In this document: positions 34,185 through 42,710 of the stretch, piece by piece
Numbering within the stretch: position 1 is the first letter of the stretch
How the letters are laid out: every line of letters begins with the position of its first letter
Assembly: GCF_015558675.1 (NCBI RefSeq)
Contig: NZ_JADMOL010000001.1
Span: 496,373-560,372, forward strand
DNA from: Paenibacillus sp. 1001270B_150601_E10
GTDB lineage: Bacteria > Bacillota > Bacilli > Paenibacillales > Paenibacillaceae
Direction: 5' to 3'
Length of the DNA: 64,000 nucleotides
Program-made: the position numbers and the translations under genes
The notes under the pieces: generated by a model
The model's database searches: none
The model's input: the letters and a program-made list of their open reading frames with translations, nothing else
Told to the model about the DNA's origin: nothing

Positions 34185-34204
34185 GCCGTCCTTACGAGGA
34201 CGGC
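34185..34204 (+). other. UACG-tetraloop hairpin upstream of the SCIFF maturase
   Basis: An 8-bp stem (GCCGTCCT with AGGACGGC) closed by TACG, a UNCG-type extra-stable tetraloop. It lies about 60 nt before the maturase start. No T run follows, so processing or mRNA stability is more likely than termination. Confidence 0.6.
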
Positions 34205-34263
34205 GAAGTTGTTTATATGGGAACATTATTGCAATTATAAGCAAAAGGAGCTTGATTCGCCCT

Positions 34264-35643
34264 ATGATTCATCAATACCAGCTGAACGGATACAACATCG
34301 TAATGGATACCTATAGTGGTTCGGTGCATGTTGTTGATGACCTAGCATATGAGATCATTGCCCTCTATGAACATACAACTCTCGAAGAAATCCTGCGATT
34401 AATGCAGGAAAAGCACTATTCGGAGGACAGCATTCGAGAGACCCTCTCAGCAGTCGAGGAACTCAAAACAAATGGGCAGCTGTTCACAGAAGATCCGTAC
34501 GAGAAGCTATCTGATCAGCTAAAGAAACGAAAAACATTCGTTAAGGCGCTCTGTCTTAATGTTGCGCATACCTGTAATCTATCATGTGATTATTGCTTCG
34601 CGAGCCAAGGGAAGTACAATGGTGACCGCGCCATCATGAGCGTTGAGGTCGGGCAAAGTGCGATTGATTTCTTGTTGGAGAATTCTGGCCATCATCGCAA
34701 CCTGGATATCGACTTCTTTGGCGGGGAGCCGCTTATGGCCTGGAAAGTGGTCAAACAGATTGTTGCATATGCTAGAAGCAAGGAAAAAGAATACAATAAA
34801 ACCTTTCGCTTCACCTTCACGACAAATGGAATGCTGCTTGACGATGAGATCACCGAATTTTTAAATCAGGAAATGTACAATGTTGTATTGAGCCTCGATG
34901 GAAGAAAAGAGGTTCATGACCAGCTGCGAACAACCGTTACGGGCAAAGGCAGCTATGATCACATCGTACCGAAGTTCCAGGAGTTCATCAAAAAGCGTGG
35001 CGATCAGGAATATTACGTTCGAGGAACCTATACGCGTAACAATGTTGATTTCACCAATGACATCTTCCATATCGCGGATCTAGGCTTCGACAAAATCTCG
35101 ATGGAGCCGGTCATCTGCGACCCACGGGAGCCATACGCCCTAACCGAGAAGGATCTTCCGGAGATTTACAATCAGTACGAAATTCTCGCCAAGGAAATGA
35201 TCAAGCGCAGTGAGCAAGGAAGCGAATTTACTTTCTATCATTACATGCTTGATCTGTCGGAAGGCCCTTGCATTCAGAAGAGAATCACTGGTTGTGGTTC
35301 AGGCACAGAATATCTCGCAGTCACACCTTGGGGTGAGCTGTTCCCTTGCCATCAGTTCGTAGGGGATGAAGCGTACAGCATGGGGAACATCTGGGATGGC
35401 ATTACACGAACTGAGCTGCAATGTCAATTTAAGGAGAGCAACTGCTACTCGAAGCCAGAATGCAAGGATTGCTGGGCTAAACTCTATTGCAGCGGCGGCT
35501 GTCCTGCCAATGCTCTGCATGCGACAGGTTCGATCAACGGAATTTACGAATTCAGTTGTGATGTGTTCCGTAAGCGGGTTGAGTGCTCCATGATGGCAAA
35601 AGTTGCTGAAACGATTCGAGAGATGGAAGCGAATGAAGCATAG
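34264..35643 (+). CDS. scfB: SCIFF radical SAM maturase with SPASM domain
   Basis: 459 residues from the ATG at 34264 (AAGGAG 13 nt upstream, slightly long). The N-terminal 80 residues (SGSVHVVDDLAYEII) form the peptide-recognition winged fold. The radical SAM core has CNLSCDYC (Cys104, 108, 111), which binds the SAM-cleaving 4Fe-4S cluster, followed by FFGGEPL. The C-terminal SPASM region supplies further cysteines (FPCHQF, CYSKPECKDCWAKLYCSGGC, FSCD) for two auxiliary clusters. It forms Cys-to-Thr thioether bonds in the SCIFF peptide, as known for CteB and relatives. The pair is followed by a terminator. Confidence 0.93.
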   Translation: MIHQYQLNGYNIVMDTYSGSVHVVDDLAYEIIALYEHTTLEEILRLMQEKHYSEDSIRETLSAVEELKTNGQLFTEDPYEKLSDQLKKRKTFVKALCLNVAHTCNLSCDYCFASQGKYNGDRAIMSVEVGQSAIDFLLENSGHHRNLDIDFFGGEPLMAWKVVKQIVAYARSKEKEYNKTFRFTFTTNGMLLDDEITEFLNQEMYNVVLSLDGRKEVHDQLRTTVTGKGSYDHIVPKFQEFIKKRGDQEYYVRGTYTRNNVDFTNDIFHIADLGFDKISMEPVICDPREPYALTEKDLPEIYNQYEILAKEMIKRSEQGSEFTFYHYMLDLSEGPCIQKRITGCGSGTEYLAVTPWGELFPCHQFVGDEAYSMGNIWDGITRTELQCQFKESNCYSKPECKDCWAKLYCSGGCPANALHATGSINGIYEFSCDVFRKRVECSMMAKVAETIREMEANEA

Positions 35644-35658
35644 AGGCTAGAAAATGCA

Positions 35659-35686
35659 AAAGAGGGGCATAAGACCCCTCTTTCCT
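35659..35686 (+). terminator. Terminator of the SCIFF locus
   Basis: AAAGAGGGG and CCCCTCTTT form a perfect 9-bp stem with a 7-nt loop, 16 nt after the maturase stop. Confidence 0.82.
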
Positions 35687-35772
35687 ATTTACTGCCCTGC
35701 CGCTTAACCGCTATTATTGCTTGATTAGCGGAGCGCTTTATACCACTGTATATGATCTGAATCTGAATTACT

Positions 35773-35892
35773 TTAATAATCTACTCCGACAGCATCACCA
35801 ACAAATAACACTCTTTCTTGGGGAGTAAAGATGCACACCGAATCTTCACTATGAGGTGAGGTATATGAACTCGCGCCATCAGCGATATTCAT
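35773..35892 (-). pseudogene. C-terminal remnant of a metallo-beta-lactamase-fold hydrolase
   Basis: The 39-codon frame from ATG 35892 to TAA 35773 encodes SPHSEDSVCIFTPQERVLFVGD, which matches the end of metallo-beta-lactamase-fold hydrolases (HSxDSVC....VLFxGD, with a metal-binding Asp). The N-terminal two thirds with the HxHxDH motif are missing. No ribosome site precedes it. Dead remnant. Confidence 0.6.
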
Positions 35893-35921
35893 GCCACAGG
35901 TGCGGAGTGCTGGCGTTCTGG

Positions 35922-36500
35922 CTAGACCCTTAGCGAGCCACGGAAACCTCTTGCACCATAGTAGGATTCTGCTCCATTGTGGTACACAAAGACAGTGTCG
36001 TAGCGGCGATCACAAAAAATGGCCCCACCTCGTTTTCGAATATGAGAAGGCGTGACTACCCAGCTCGATGATTTCAAATCAAAATTGCCAAGCTTCTGAA
36101 GTTCACGGTATTGTTCTTCCGTTAACAATTCGACGCCCATGTCAGCTGCCATTTCTACAGCACTATTTTTTGGTTTATGTTCTTTCCTTGACTCTAGTGC
36201 CTCACGATCATAACAAACACTTCTGCGGCCCTTAGGGCTTTCCGCTGAACAATCATAAAAGATGTATTCGTCCGTCTCCGTGTCATGACCAACAACATCC
36301 GGCTCACCGCCCGTGTTCTCCATTTCATGGAGCGACCACAGTTTTTCAGTATTTGCTTCAAGCTTTGCAAGTACGTTTGCCCATTCAAGGCCTTCGTGGC
36401 GGGCCATATTTTTCTCGAAACGCTCTTTCAAAGCTTTAAGAAGTCCTTCACGCTGTTCTGGCGAAAGCTCCTTATTGCCGATTTCATTTTTATTTGTCAT
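35922..36500 (-). CDS. DUF4256 domain protein
   Basis: 192 residues from ATG 36500, 8 nt after GGAG. It matches the DUF4256 family by length and pattern: ALKERFEKNMARHEGLEW near the start, SVCYDREALESRK in the middle and SSWVVTPSHIRKRGGAIFCDRRY near the end. Soluble, without signal peptide. The biochemical role is unknown. It follows the RlmCD-like gene by 23 nt on the same strand and is probably co-transcribed. Confidence 0.75.
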   Translation of the reverse strand: MTNKNEIGNKELSPEQREGLLKALKERFEKNMARHEGLEWANVLAKLEANTEKLWSLHEMENTGGEPDVVGHDTETDEYIFYDCSAESPKGRRSVCYDREALESRKEHKPKNSAVEMAADMGVELLTEEQYRELQKLGNFDLKSSSWVVTPSHIRKRGGAIFCDRRYDTVFVYHNGAESYYGARGFRGSLRV

Positions 36501-36523
36501 GATCGTTTCTCCTTTCAACTCTC

Positions 36524-38113
36524 TTATTTCCTAGTGAGCAGTACACAGCATTCCACATGTGACGTCTGCGGGAACATGTCCACTGGCTGAACCCACTCCA
36601 ATGTGAAGCCTTGATCGAGCAGCACCTTGCAATCCTTTGCCAATGTGGATGGATTGCAGGATACGTAGACAAGCCGCTTCGGACGCGCCTTTACAATCGC
36701 TTGCAGAAGCGAGCGCTCACACCCTGTACGCGGCGGGTCGACGACAACAACATCTGGCTCAAGGCCTTGCTTCACCCACTCCGGCAGAAGCTTCTCGGCA
36801 TGCCCCTCGAAGAAACGGGCGTTCCCCACTCCGCTGGCGCGGGCGTTGTCTCTCGCATCAAGAACCGCTTCCTTAATAAGCTCAATGCCACGGACTTCTT
36901 TCGCTTGCGGTGCTAACCATAGGCCGATCGTGCCTGTACCGCAGTAGGCATCAACGACAAGTTCATTCCCCGTTAAGGAAGCCGCCTCACGCACTTTATC
37001 ATAAAGTTTTACCGTCTGCTCGGGATTGAGCTGAAAGAAGGCCCTAGGTGATAAGGCAAACTTAAGCTCACCAAGTTCCTCCTCTAAGCGTTCTTCTCCC
37101 CATAGAATGATCGTTTTATCGCCAAAAATGAGAGACGATTTCTCTTTATGGATATTTTGTGCAATCGTGCTTACTCGCGGCAGCTTCATGCGGATACGAT
37201 CCACTAAGCGCTTTACATCAGGGATTCGGTCTGTCGCCGTAATGAAGGTTAGCTGCACTTGACCAGATGCACGACCAATTCGGGCGACAATTGTTCTGAC
37301 GACGCCTTCTCTTCTTCGCTCGTCATAGATCGGAATGTGAAGCTCCGTCAGAATTTGCTTCACTTGTTCGATCACCTGGTTAACAACAGGATCCTGAACC
37401 GTGCATCCGCTGATGTCAATCAAGCGATGAGAGCCTGCAGCATATAGTCCCGTAATGATCTTCTGGCCCTCCATGCCTGCCTGAAGCTGCGCTTTATTGC
37501 GGTAATGCCAAGGATCATCCATGCCAATAATATGGCGCATTGGCAAATTCTCAATCCCTGCATAACGCTGAAACGACTCCTTCACAATCTCTTCCTTTGC
37601 TCTAAGCTGCGCCTCATAGGTCATATGCTGAAGCTGACAGCCGCCGCATGCTTCGTAAATCGGACAAGGCGGTGCCGCACGATCTGGCGACCGCTTCTCA
37701 ATCTCGGTTAGCTCAGCGTGAAGATAAGTCGATTCCACCTTTGTAATCTTGGCCTTGACGACCTCATCCTTAAGCGCACCTTGAATAAAGACCGCTTTAC
37801 GCTTATAGTAGCCCACGCCTTCACCATTAATCCCGATGCGTTTAATCGTGACCACGATGCGGTCACCTATTCGAACTTCTTCCGCTGATCCTCTAGCCTT
37901 GTCGCCTCTTGCTTTATAGGAAGGCTTCCCCGTTGGATTGGCCTTTTTCACACTTGTATGTGTTTGATGGCTGCCTTTATCTTCGCGTTCAAACGAAGAA
38001 GCCTTATTTTTCTTAGCAGGCTTTGTGTTTGCTGCTTTACGTTCAGGTTGATGCCTGCTGCTCGCCGTTGGGCTTGTTGGCCGCTGCTTCGGCCGCTGCT
38101 CTTGCTGTGCCAT
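36524..38113 (-). CDS. 23S rRNA (uracil-C5) methyltransferase, RlmCD/RumA-type
   Basis: 529 residues. The first 75 are a Lys/Arg/Ser-rich, probably disordered extension. A TRAM domain (about 78-140) binds RNA. The 4Fe-4S cysteines lie in CPIYEACGGCQLQH plus a downstream Cys. The methyltransferase core has VDAYCGTGTIGLWLA (SAM site), VVVDPPRTGCE and the catalytic Cys in YVSCNPSTLAKDC. In B. subtilis the homologue RlmCD makes m5U at 23S positions 747 and 1939. Start ATG 38113 follows GGAGAG. The basic extension is longer than usual. Confidence 0.9.
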   Translation of the reverse strand: MAQQEQRPKQRPTSPTASSRHQPERKAANTKPAKKNKASSFEREDKGSHQTHTSVKKANPTGKPSYKARGDKARGSAEEVRIGDRIVVTIKRIGINGEGVGYYKRKAVFIQGALKDEVVKAKITKVESTYLHAELTEIEKRSPDRAAPPCPIYEACGGCQLQHMTYEAQLRAKEEIVKESFQRYAGIENLPMRHIIGMDDPWHYRNKAQLQAGMEGQKIITGLYAAGSHRLIDISGCTVQDPVVNQVIEQVKQILTELHIPIYDERRREGVVRTIVARIGRASGQVQLTFITATDRIPDVKRLVDRIRMKLPRVSTIAQNIHKEKSSLIFGDKTIILWGEERLEEELGELKFALSPRAFFQLNPEQTVKLYDKVREAASLTGNELVVDAYCGTGTIGLWLAPQAKEVRGIELIKEAVLDARDNARASGVGNARFFEGHAEKLLPEWVKQGLEPDVVVVDPPRTGCERSLLQAIVKARPKRLVYVSCNPSTLAKDCKVLLDQGFTLEWVQPVDMFPQTSHVECCVLLTRK

Positions 38114-38140
38114 ATCTTTGTTCTCTCCGTTTCTTATTGA

Positions 38141-38578
38141 CTACCTTTCAATATAACATAGAGAACGTATTTCCCCAATTCATCAGGTTGAAAATGCTAT
38201 TTCAGGCTTTAAGCCTTCCCTTTTACGCTATCAAACCAAGCTCTCATTATTTTGCAGACATTCCTCGCGAAAGCACTGCATCCTTTCCTCAGACAACTCA
38301 TCCGCTAATCGATCATATCGTGATGAAGTGACACCGACTTGTTCAGCAAGGACCTCAAGGATTAGAATACTTTTCGAACCTTATCCTCATAATTTCTTAT
38401 GAAGTCCTCGTATATAATGGTAAGCAGAACAATGCCTTCTTCAGCCGCACTGGCAATGGTGATCTTGCCAGAACCAAACGAGCTCGTAAATCACAGTACA
38501 CCGCCTTGATGTCCGTTCTGTTATTCCCATTCTTCTCTGTTCATCTGCTAAACTCCATTTGATGTGAATAGTAATTAT
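38141..38578. other. Gap with weak remains of old coding sequence
   Basis: No intact gene. On the minus strand one frame near 38370-38470 reads SFGSGKITIASAAEEGIVLL, resembling a P-loop. Another frame, near 38230-38345, reads LAEQVGVTSSRYDRLADELSEER. Each ends in a stop and the two do not join. This is probably a heavily decayed gene; the family cannot be named. Confidence 0.3.
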
Positions 38579-38943
38579 TTACATCGCCATGAGATCAGTG
38601 TATTTCCTCCAAACGAGCTTGAACAAGAGAAAAATCAAATATAAATTGAAAACCCTCCTAATAAGACAGCATTGCCGCTTAGTAAGAGGGATTATGTTTG
38701 GTTGAACATTCGTAATCTTCCAGAACTTCATTTGCACATGATGCTTCCGTTCATTATGCACTCCAACCCATTGATCCATTTCGCTTCTTTTTCCAGATCC
38801 TCCGGGAACCGCTCATAAAAAATGCTTGTCCTTCTGGGTCATTGGAGTAGTTTTCAGAAAGGTCGTTTATGGTTATTGAATTAGTCTTATTGTAGACTTT
38901 TTCTATTTTTTTGTATTTTTCCGAGATTTTTTTATCCAAGTAG
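38579..38943 (-). pseudogene. Decayed 5' fragment of a second T7SS lipase toxin gene
   Basis: Two short frames together match the N-terminus of the intact lipase at 43566-45437. VYLD is followed by a diverged stretch, then NYSNDPEGQAF (intact copy: YYSTDPEGQAF), then after frameshifts ERFPEDL-like residues and WKITNVQPN (identical in the intact copy). The catalytic part and the helical C-terminus are gone. It lies directly after the second lipoprotein copy, in the same order as the intact pair, so it arose by duplication of both genes. Confidence 0.75.
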
Positions 38944-38991
38944 ACGAATGGGGATTACTTTTGAAATTCTATTTCTGAGATATTTCTCATT

Positions 38992-39806
38992 TCAAACCAC
39001 TATCTGTCTTTCCAAACATCAAAAGTTTTTTTTTATATCACTTTCAGTATCTTCTATCGATCCTTCATTAGAAATGAAAGTTCCATTAATCGCCAAGATA
39101 TTCATTCTTAAATTATCTTGTTCTTCTTTATCATATAAATATGTCACCTCTGAATCATGACTTCTTAATTCTTCGAAACGTTTGTATGCATCAGAAGTTA
39201 GGTAATAAACATTAAATCCCGTTTGCATATTTTTGCTCACAATCAATAATTCCGAAATTTATTATATTTTTTTATCTCAGTGTCTTCATCCATCTCATCT
39301 ATTTCATTAAAGTAATTTACGCCGTTCACAAAAATAGAAATTAGCTGAGAATTTGATGGATACAACTTCAAAAATTCCTCATAAGTTATATCCTTATCCA
39401 CATGAGTCGGATACGTCCACACCGTGTCATTCGTTATCGTTATCTTCGCATCGCTCCAAAACTTTCGAGCCATTTCCTCAATCGGCTTGATATTGGATTG
39501 CGCCACAATCTCATTCAAGTACTTGTCGTAAACCTTCTCCAGATCCTTCGTGATCTCCACTTGGAATTTGATGGTTGGATCGCTCTTGGGACTTGCCATG
39601 CTCTTGATCGTATTGCTGTTAACCGTTCCGAACCCACCGCCAATCTTTTCTACGACAAATCCTTCTCCATACTTTTGCTGCAAAGCTTCTTCGATTCTCT
39701 TGGCAGCAGCCACATACTTATTTGACTGCGACTCACATCCAAAAAGGGCGATCAATGGCAACAGATTCACTAGAAACCATAAACTCCTCAGTTGGGCTAA
39801 CATCAT
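38992..39806 (-). pseudogene. Frameshifted second copy of the immunity-type lipoprotein gene
   Basis: The first 187 codons (39806 to 39243) are about 90% identical to the lipoprotein at 45437-46276, including signal peptide and lipobox Cys (ALFGCESQ). A frameshift then ends the frame. The rest continues in another frame (39246 to 39019), matching RFNVKYL..SRYDELRR of the intact copy. A second frameshift falls in a run of nine A near 39026: with one A fewer the frame would read on as DIKKTFDVWK, matching DDFKETFEHWK. Most likely inactive, although the N-terminal 187-residue lipoprotein might still be made. Confidence 0.78.
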
Positions 39807-39861
39807 TTCCTTACCCCGCTATCCTTTTTTCTCAACTCAAATATATAAGAATACAGTCATC

Positions 39862-39902
39862 ATCCCTCATCAGACAGCTCAACTGCCTAATGAGGGATGA
39901 TT
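39862..39902 (-). other. Hairpin after the 929-residue secreted protein gene
   Basis: CATCCCTCAT and ATGAGGGATG form a perfect 10-bp stem with inner CAG/CTG pairing, 4 nt past the stop. No T run follows on the minus strand, so it may be an mRNA 3'-end stabiliser or a weak terminator. Confidence 0.55.
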
Positions 39903-39906
39903 GTTG

Positions 39907-42696
39907 TTAATTATTCAAATCATCATACATGGAACCAACTACCGTTACTTTAATGGTATTTTCAGCATTAATGTCTACACCTTGAATTTTACCCAACGTT
40001 TTATAGGCATGTGATGAAGCAGCCAAGCTAATGTCTCCAATGGTTGTCTTTACATAGTATTCACCATTCGGCATATTGGCGTGCGTATATAATTTTAGAT
40101 GGGAAGGATTGAGCTCAAATGTCACTTCCGTAACTTCAGTCAGCTCATACATTTTCTTTTGATCCGACTTTACATATTCACGGTACTTGAAGTTGTCCAT
40201 TTTTCCTTGCGTGGAAGATTCCGAGTATCCTTCAAGTACCATCTTCCAGAAGGAATGCATAAATCCAGTGCTTGTATGCGTGTAGGGAATTTCTTTGCTC
40301 TTTAGGTCAAATTTCTTTTCGATATGAAGCAGCTTTGTACCGTTCACACCTGCCGTCTTACTATGGTTCAATTGACCCGCCTTCGGCACAGGAATGCTTG
40401 ATCCTCGTTTGCTCAATATCTCTCCGTTCAGATTCACCGCTTGTCCAGATTGGTTAATGTACACCAAATTCGTCTCATAGTTGAAGGATCGAACCAACTC
40501 ATCCACCAAATCCTCATGATCCTTGGTTGGGGATTCCGATTGTTTGTAAGTCGTCGTCTCAACACGCAGCGTATATTTGCCTTCAGGATTAAAATAATAT
40601 CCGGATTTGATAGGATAAGCTTGTTTTTGTAGCTCTTTGTCTGTCGCAAACACGGCATGGTCATATTCGCTCTTGACACTTTGCTTTTTCCTTGCCGCAT
40701 CACGGCTTTGCTGATAAGCCTTCTTAATCGAAGTATTTACCGTCCAAGCGATCTCCCCTTTTGCCTGATGGGTAAACTCACGCTCATACTTCCCATTCAC
40801 TTGCGTCCAATCATTGAGCTGTCCACTCGCATCCTCGTGTGCCATCCAACGGACTGTTTTATATGGGTAAGGTTCATTTTTCCACCACAATTGCTTCTTG
40901 GCTGCTGAGGAACTATTCGGAACAACCTTGTTTTCCATTTGCGGCTCTGGCACCTTATCCATTCCGTTATAAATAAAAGCCCTTACGGTTAATTCATCTG
41001 AACCTGGTATAAAGCTGCCGGAGGTGCTTCCAGAGTGAGTATAGTCATGACAAGACGTATGCTCTTCTCCCTCTTCATCCGTATAGGTAGAGCATATCGT
41101 TTCCACCCATTCGTACTCTCTAGACACCTCTCCATTGAAGGAAATTTGACCCGATCTCGATTTAGGCGTATACGGGTTTGCCCAATCCAGCCACTGATTG
41201 TTAACAGGGTTATCGCCAAAGTCAGGTCTTGTAAATGTCGTCCGTATAAGCGGTTTCCTAACCACTGGATTTGCACTATCGTTAACAGGCGGATTGTTCA
41301 ATACTTCGAAATTACGGAATAGATCTGGCATGCGATTGGAAATATTCAAATTTCCTGTAGCGTTGCTTGACCATCTTCCCCGCGGGAGTGTAAGAGTTGC
41401 ACTGCTTCCCTGGCCTTTGTTCAGACCAAATTCCACTTTTTTGCTCAATACATTATAATCCAGATCATACTGTTTTTTGCTAGGTGGAGTTGGCTTCATC
41501 AGCTTAATCGCGTCAGGGGCAGAGTTCAATTTATTGTTGTCAAAGGAGAGTTCCTTCGGTTTCTTTTTGTCATTGACAGAAAAAGCTACCGTAACATCGC
41601 TCTGCGGCATCGTAAAGGATGCCTGAAGCACAACCTCTCCTTTTCCCTTTTCTTTCCCGGGAACCGTAATTTCGCCGCTCTCGTTACTGCTATGACCGGA
41701 ATAGACCACATCCAGAGGGCTTCCATCCTTTGCTTTTATGTTCCATTTATAATCCGTTTTTTGATTTTCTTTAAAGGTGGAATTGACTGTTACAGTAACC
41801 GACACAGGTTCTCCTGCTACAGTATTAGTAGGAAGCTTCTCAAATCTTGCCATGAGATCATCCGCTAACAAAATAAAAGGCTTGTATCTAAAATATTGAT
41901 AGTATAAATAGTTGTTCGGCTTCTCCATATTGTCAGAGCCAGTACCACCAAAATAATAGAAAGCAATGCCTACGCCCCAAGAATAATAGGTTGGAGGCTG
42001 AATCATGTAGACATAGTCCTGAGGGTTGTCCATTAACACCTTAGGAAGTCCTTCTATGTTTTTGTTAAAGAACTTGGGGTCTCCTGTCATATCTTGTACT
42101 TTTTTTGGTGTAAATGTTCTATCTTTTACCCATTGATTTATTACACTGTATGAAGATGAATCTTGGTTAGGCGTATACTCCAACCACTGAGTTGTATGGT
42201 TATCCCTCGGATTATCTGGAAGCAGTTCTTTTTTTATCTGCTTTTCTTTTTGACTAGGAAGATCCCAAGGATCCTTAATCCATCTTCGAACATACGTTAC
42301 ATTATCGATATGAAACTTTGGATTCGGATATGGCTCATCTGTATATGAGAAGCCTAAAGCTCTCAGCTCGTTATTGCTGTCTTCCACGCGCTTATCATTG
42401 CCATACTTTGTCCCTTCTATAGCTCCTGCTCTTGCATCCCCATATACAAATATCGGCAAGTTTTCAAATGCTGGGTTACCTTTCATTGCAAGTTCCTTAT
42501 TTAAGGGTTTCCCTTTTTTTGAATTCATATGGAAGTAAATGCCCTTGTAATTCATATAGTCATTCATATACTGATTGGCAAATTGGATTGCTTCTTCTGG
42601 TGTGCTTATATCCGGTTGCTCGTCTAATGCAAAACTAGGAGGTACTAATTGACTCATAAACATCAGCACTAGAATAACAGCTACAATTCGTTTCAT
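39907..42696 (-). CDS. Large secreted protein of unknown function, linked to the T7SS cargo genes
   Basis: 929 residues from ATG 42696 (GGAGG 5 nt upstream). A clear signal peptide covers 1-24 (MKRIVAVILVLMFMSQLVPPSFA). No catalytic motif is seen. The middle (about 290-410) is Ig-like: VTVTVNSTFKENQKTDYKWNIKA and GEVVLQASFTMPQSDVTVAFSV. A lone Cys pair (ETICSTYT and TSCHDYTHSG) may form a disulfide. Many Asn/Lys/Tyr beta-rich segments suggest an extracellular, adhesin-like or structural protein. It follows the stalk-domain gene (15-nt spacing) and precedes the decayed lipoprotein-lipase pair. I do not recognise a named family. Confidence 0.75.
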   Translation of the reverse strand: MKRIVAVILVLMFMSQLVPPSFALDEQPDISTPEEAIQFANQYMNDYMNYKGIYFHMNSKKGKPLNKELAMKGNPAFENLPIFVYGDARAGAIEGTKYGNDKRVEDSNNELRALGFSYTDEPYPNPKFHIDNVTYVRRWIKDPWDLPSQKEKQIKKELLPDNPRDNHTTQWLEYTPNQDSSSYSVINQWVKDRTFTPKKVQDMTGDPKFFNKNIEGLPKVLMDNPQDYVYMIQPPTYYSWGVGIAFYYFGGTGSDNMEKPNNYLYYQYFRYKPFILLADDLMARFEKLPTNTVAGEPVSVTVTVNSTFKENQKTDYKWNIKAKDGSPLDVVYSGHSSNESGEITVPGKEKGKGEVVLQASFTMPQSDVTVAFSVNDKKKPKELSFDNNKLNSAPDAIKLMKPTPPSKKQYDLDYNVLSKKVEFGLNKGQGSSATLTLPRGRWSSNATGNLNISNRMPDLFRNFEVLNNPPVNDSANPVVRKPLIRTTFTRPDFGDNPVNNQWLDWANPYTPKSRSGQISFNGEVSREYEWVETICSTYTDEEGEEHTSCHDYTHSGSTSGSFIPGSDELTVRAFIYNGMDKVPEPQMENKVVPNSSSAAKKQLWWKNEPYPYKTVRWMAHEDASGQLNDWTQVNGKYEREFTHQAKGEIAWTVNTSIKKAYQQSRDAARKKQSVKSEYDHAVFATDKELQKQAYPIKSGYYFNPEGKYTLRVETTTYKQSESPTKDHEDLVDELVRSFNYETNLVYINQSGQAVNLNGEILSKRGSSIPVPKAGQLNHSKTAGVNGTKLLHIEKKFDLKSKEIPYTHTSTGFMHSFWKMVLEGYSESSTQGKMDNFKYREYVKSDQKKMYELTEVTEVTFELNPSHLKLYTHANMPNGEYYVKTTIGDISLAASSHAYKTLGKIQGVDINAENTIKVTVVGSMYDDLNN

Positions 42697-42710
42697 GGTG
42701 CCCTCCAGTA

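Noticed and set aside
38141-38578. P-loop-like fragment SFGSGKITIA as a real kinase or ATPase gene
   Set aside because: The frame is short, the motif is imperfect and the neighbouring protein-like stretch is in another frame; at most a decayed gene.
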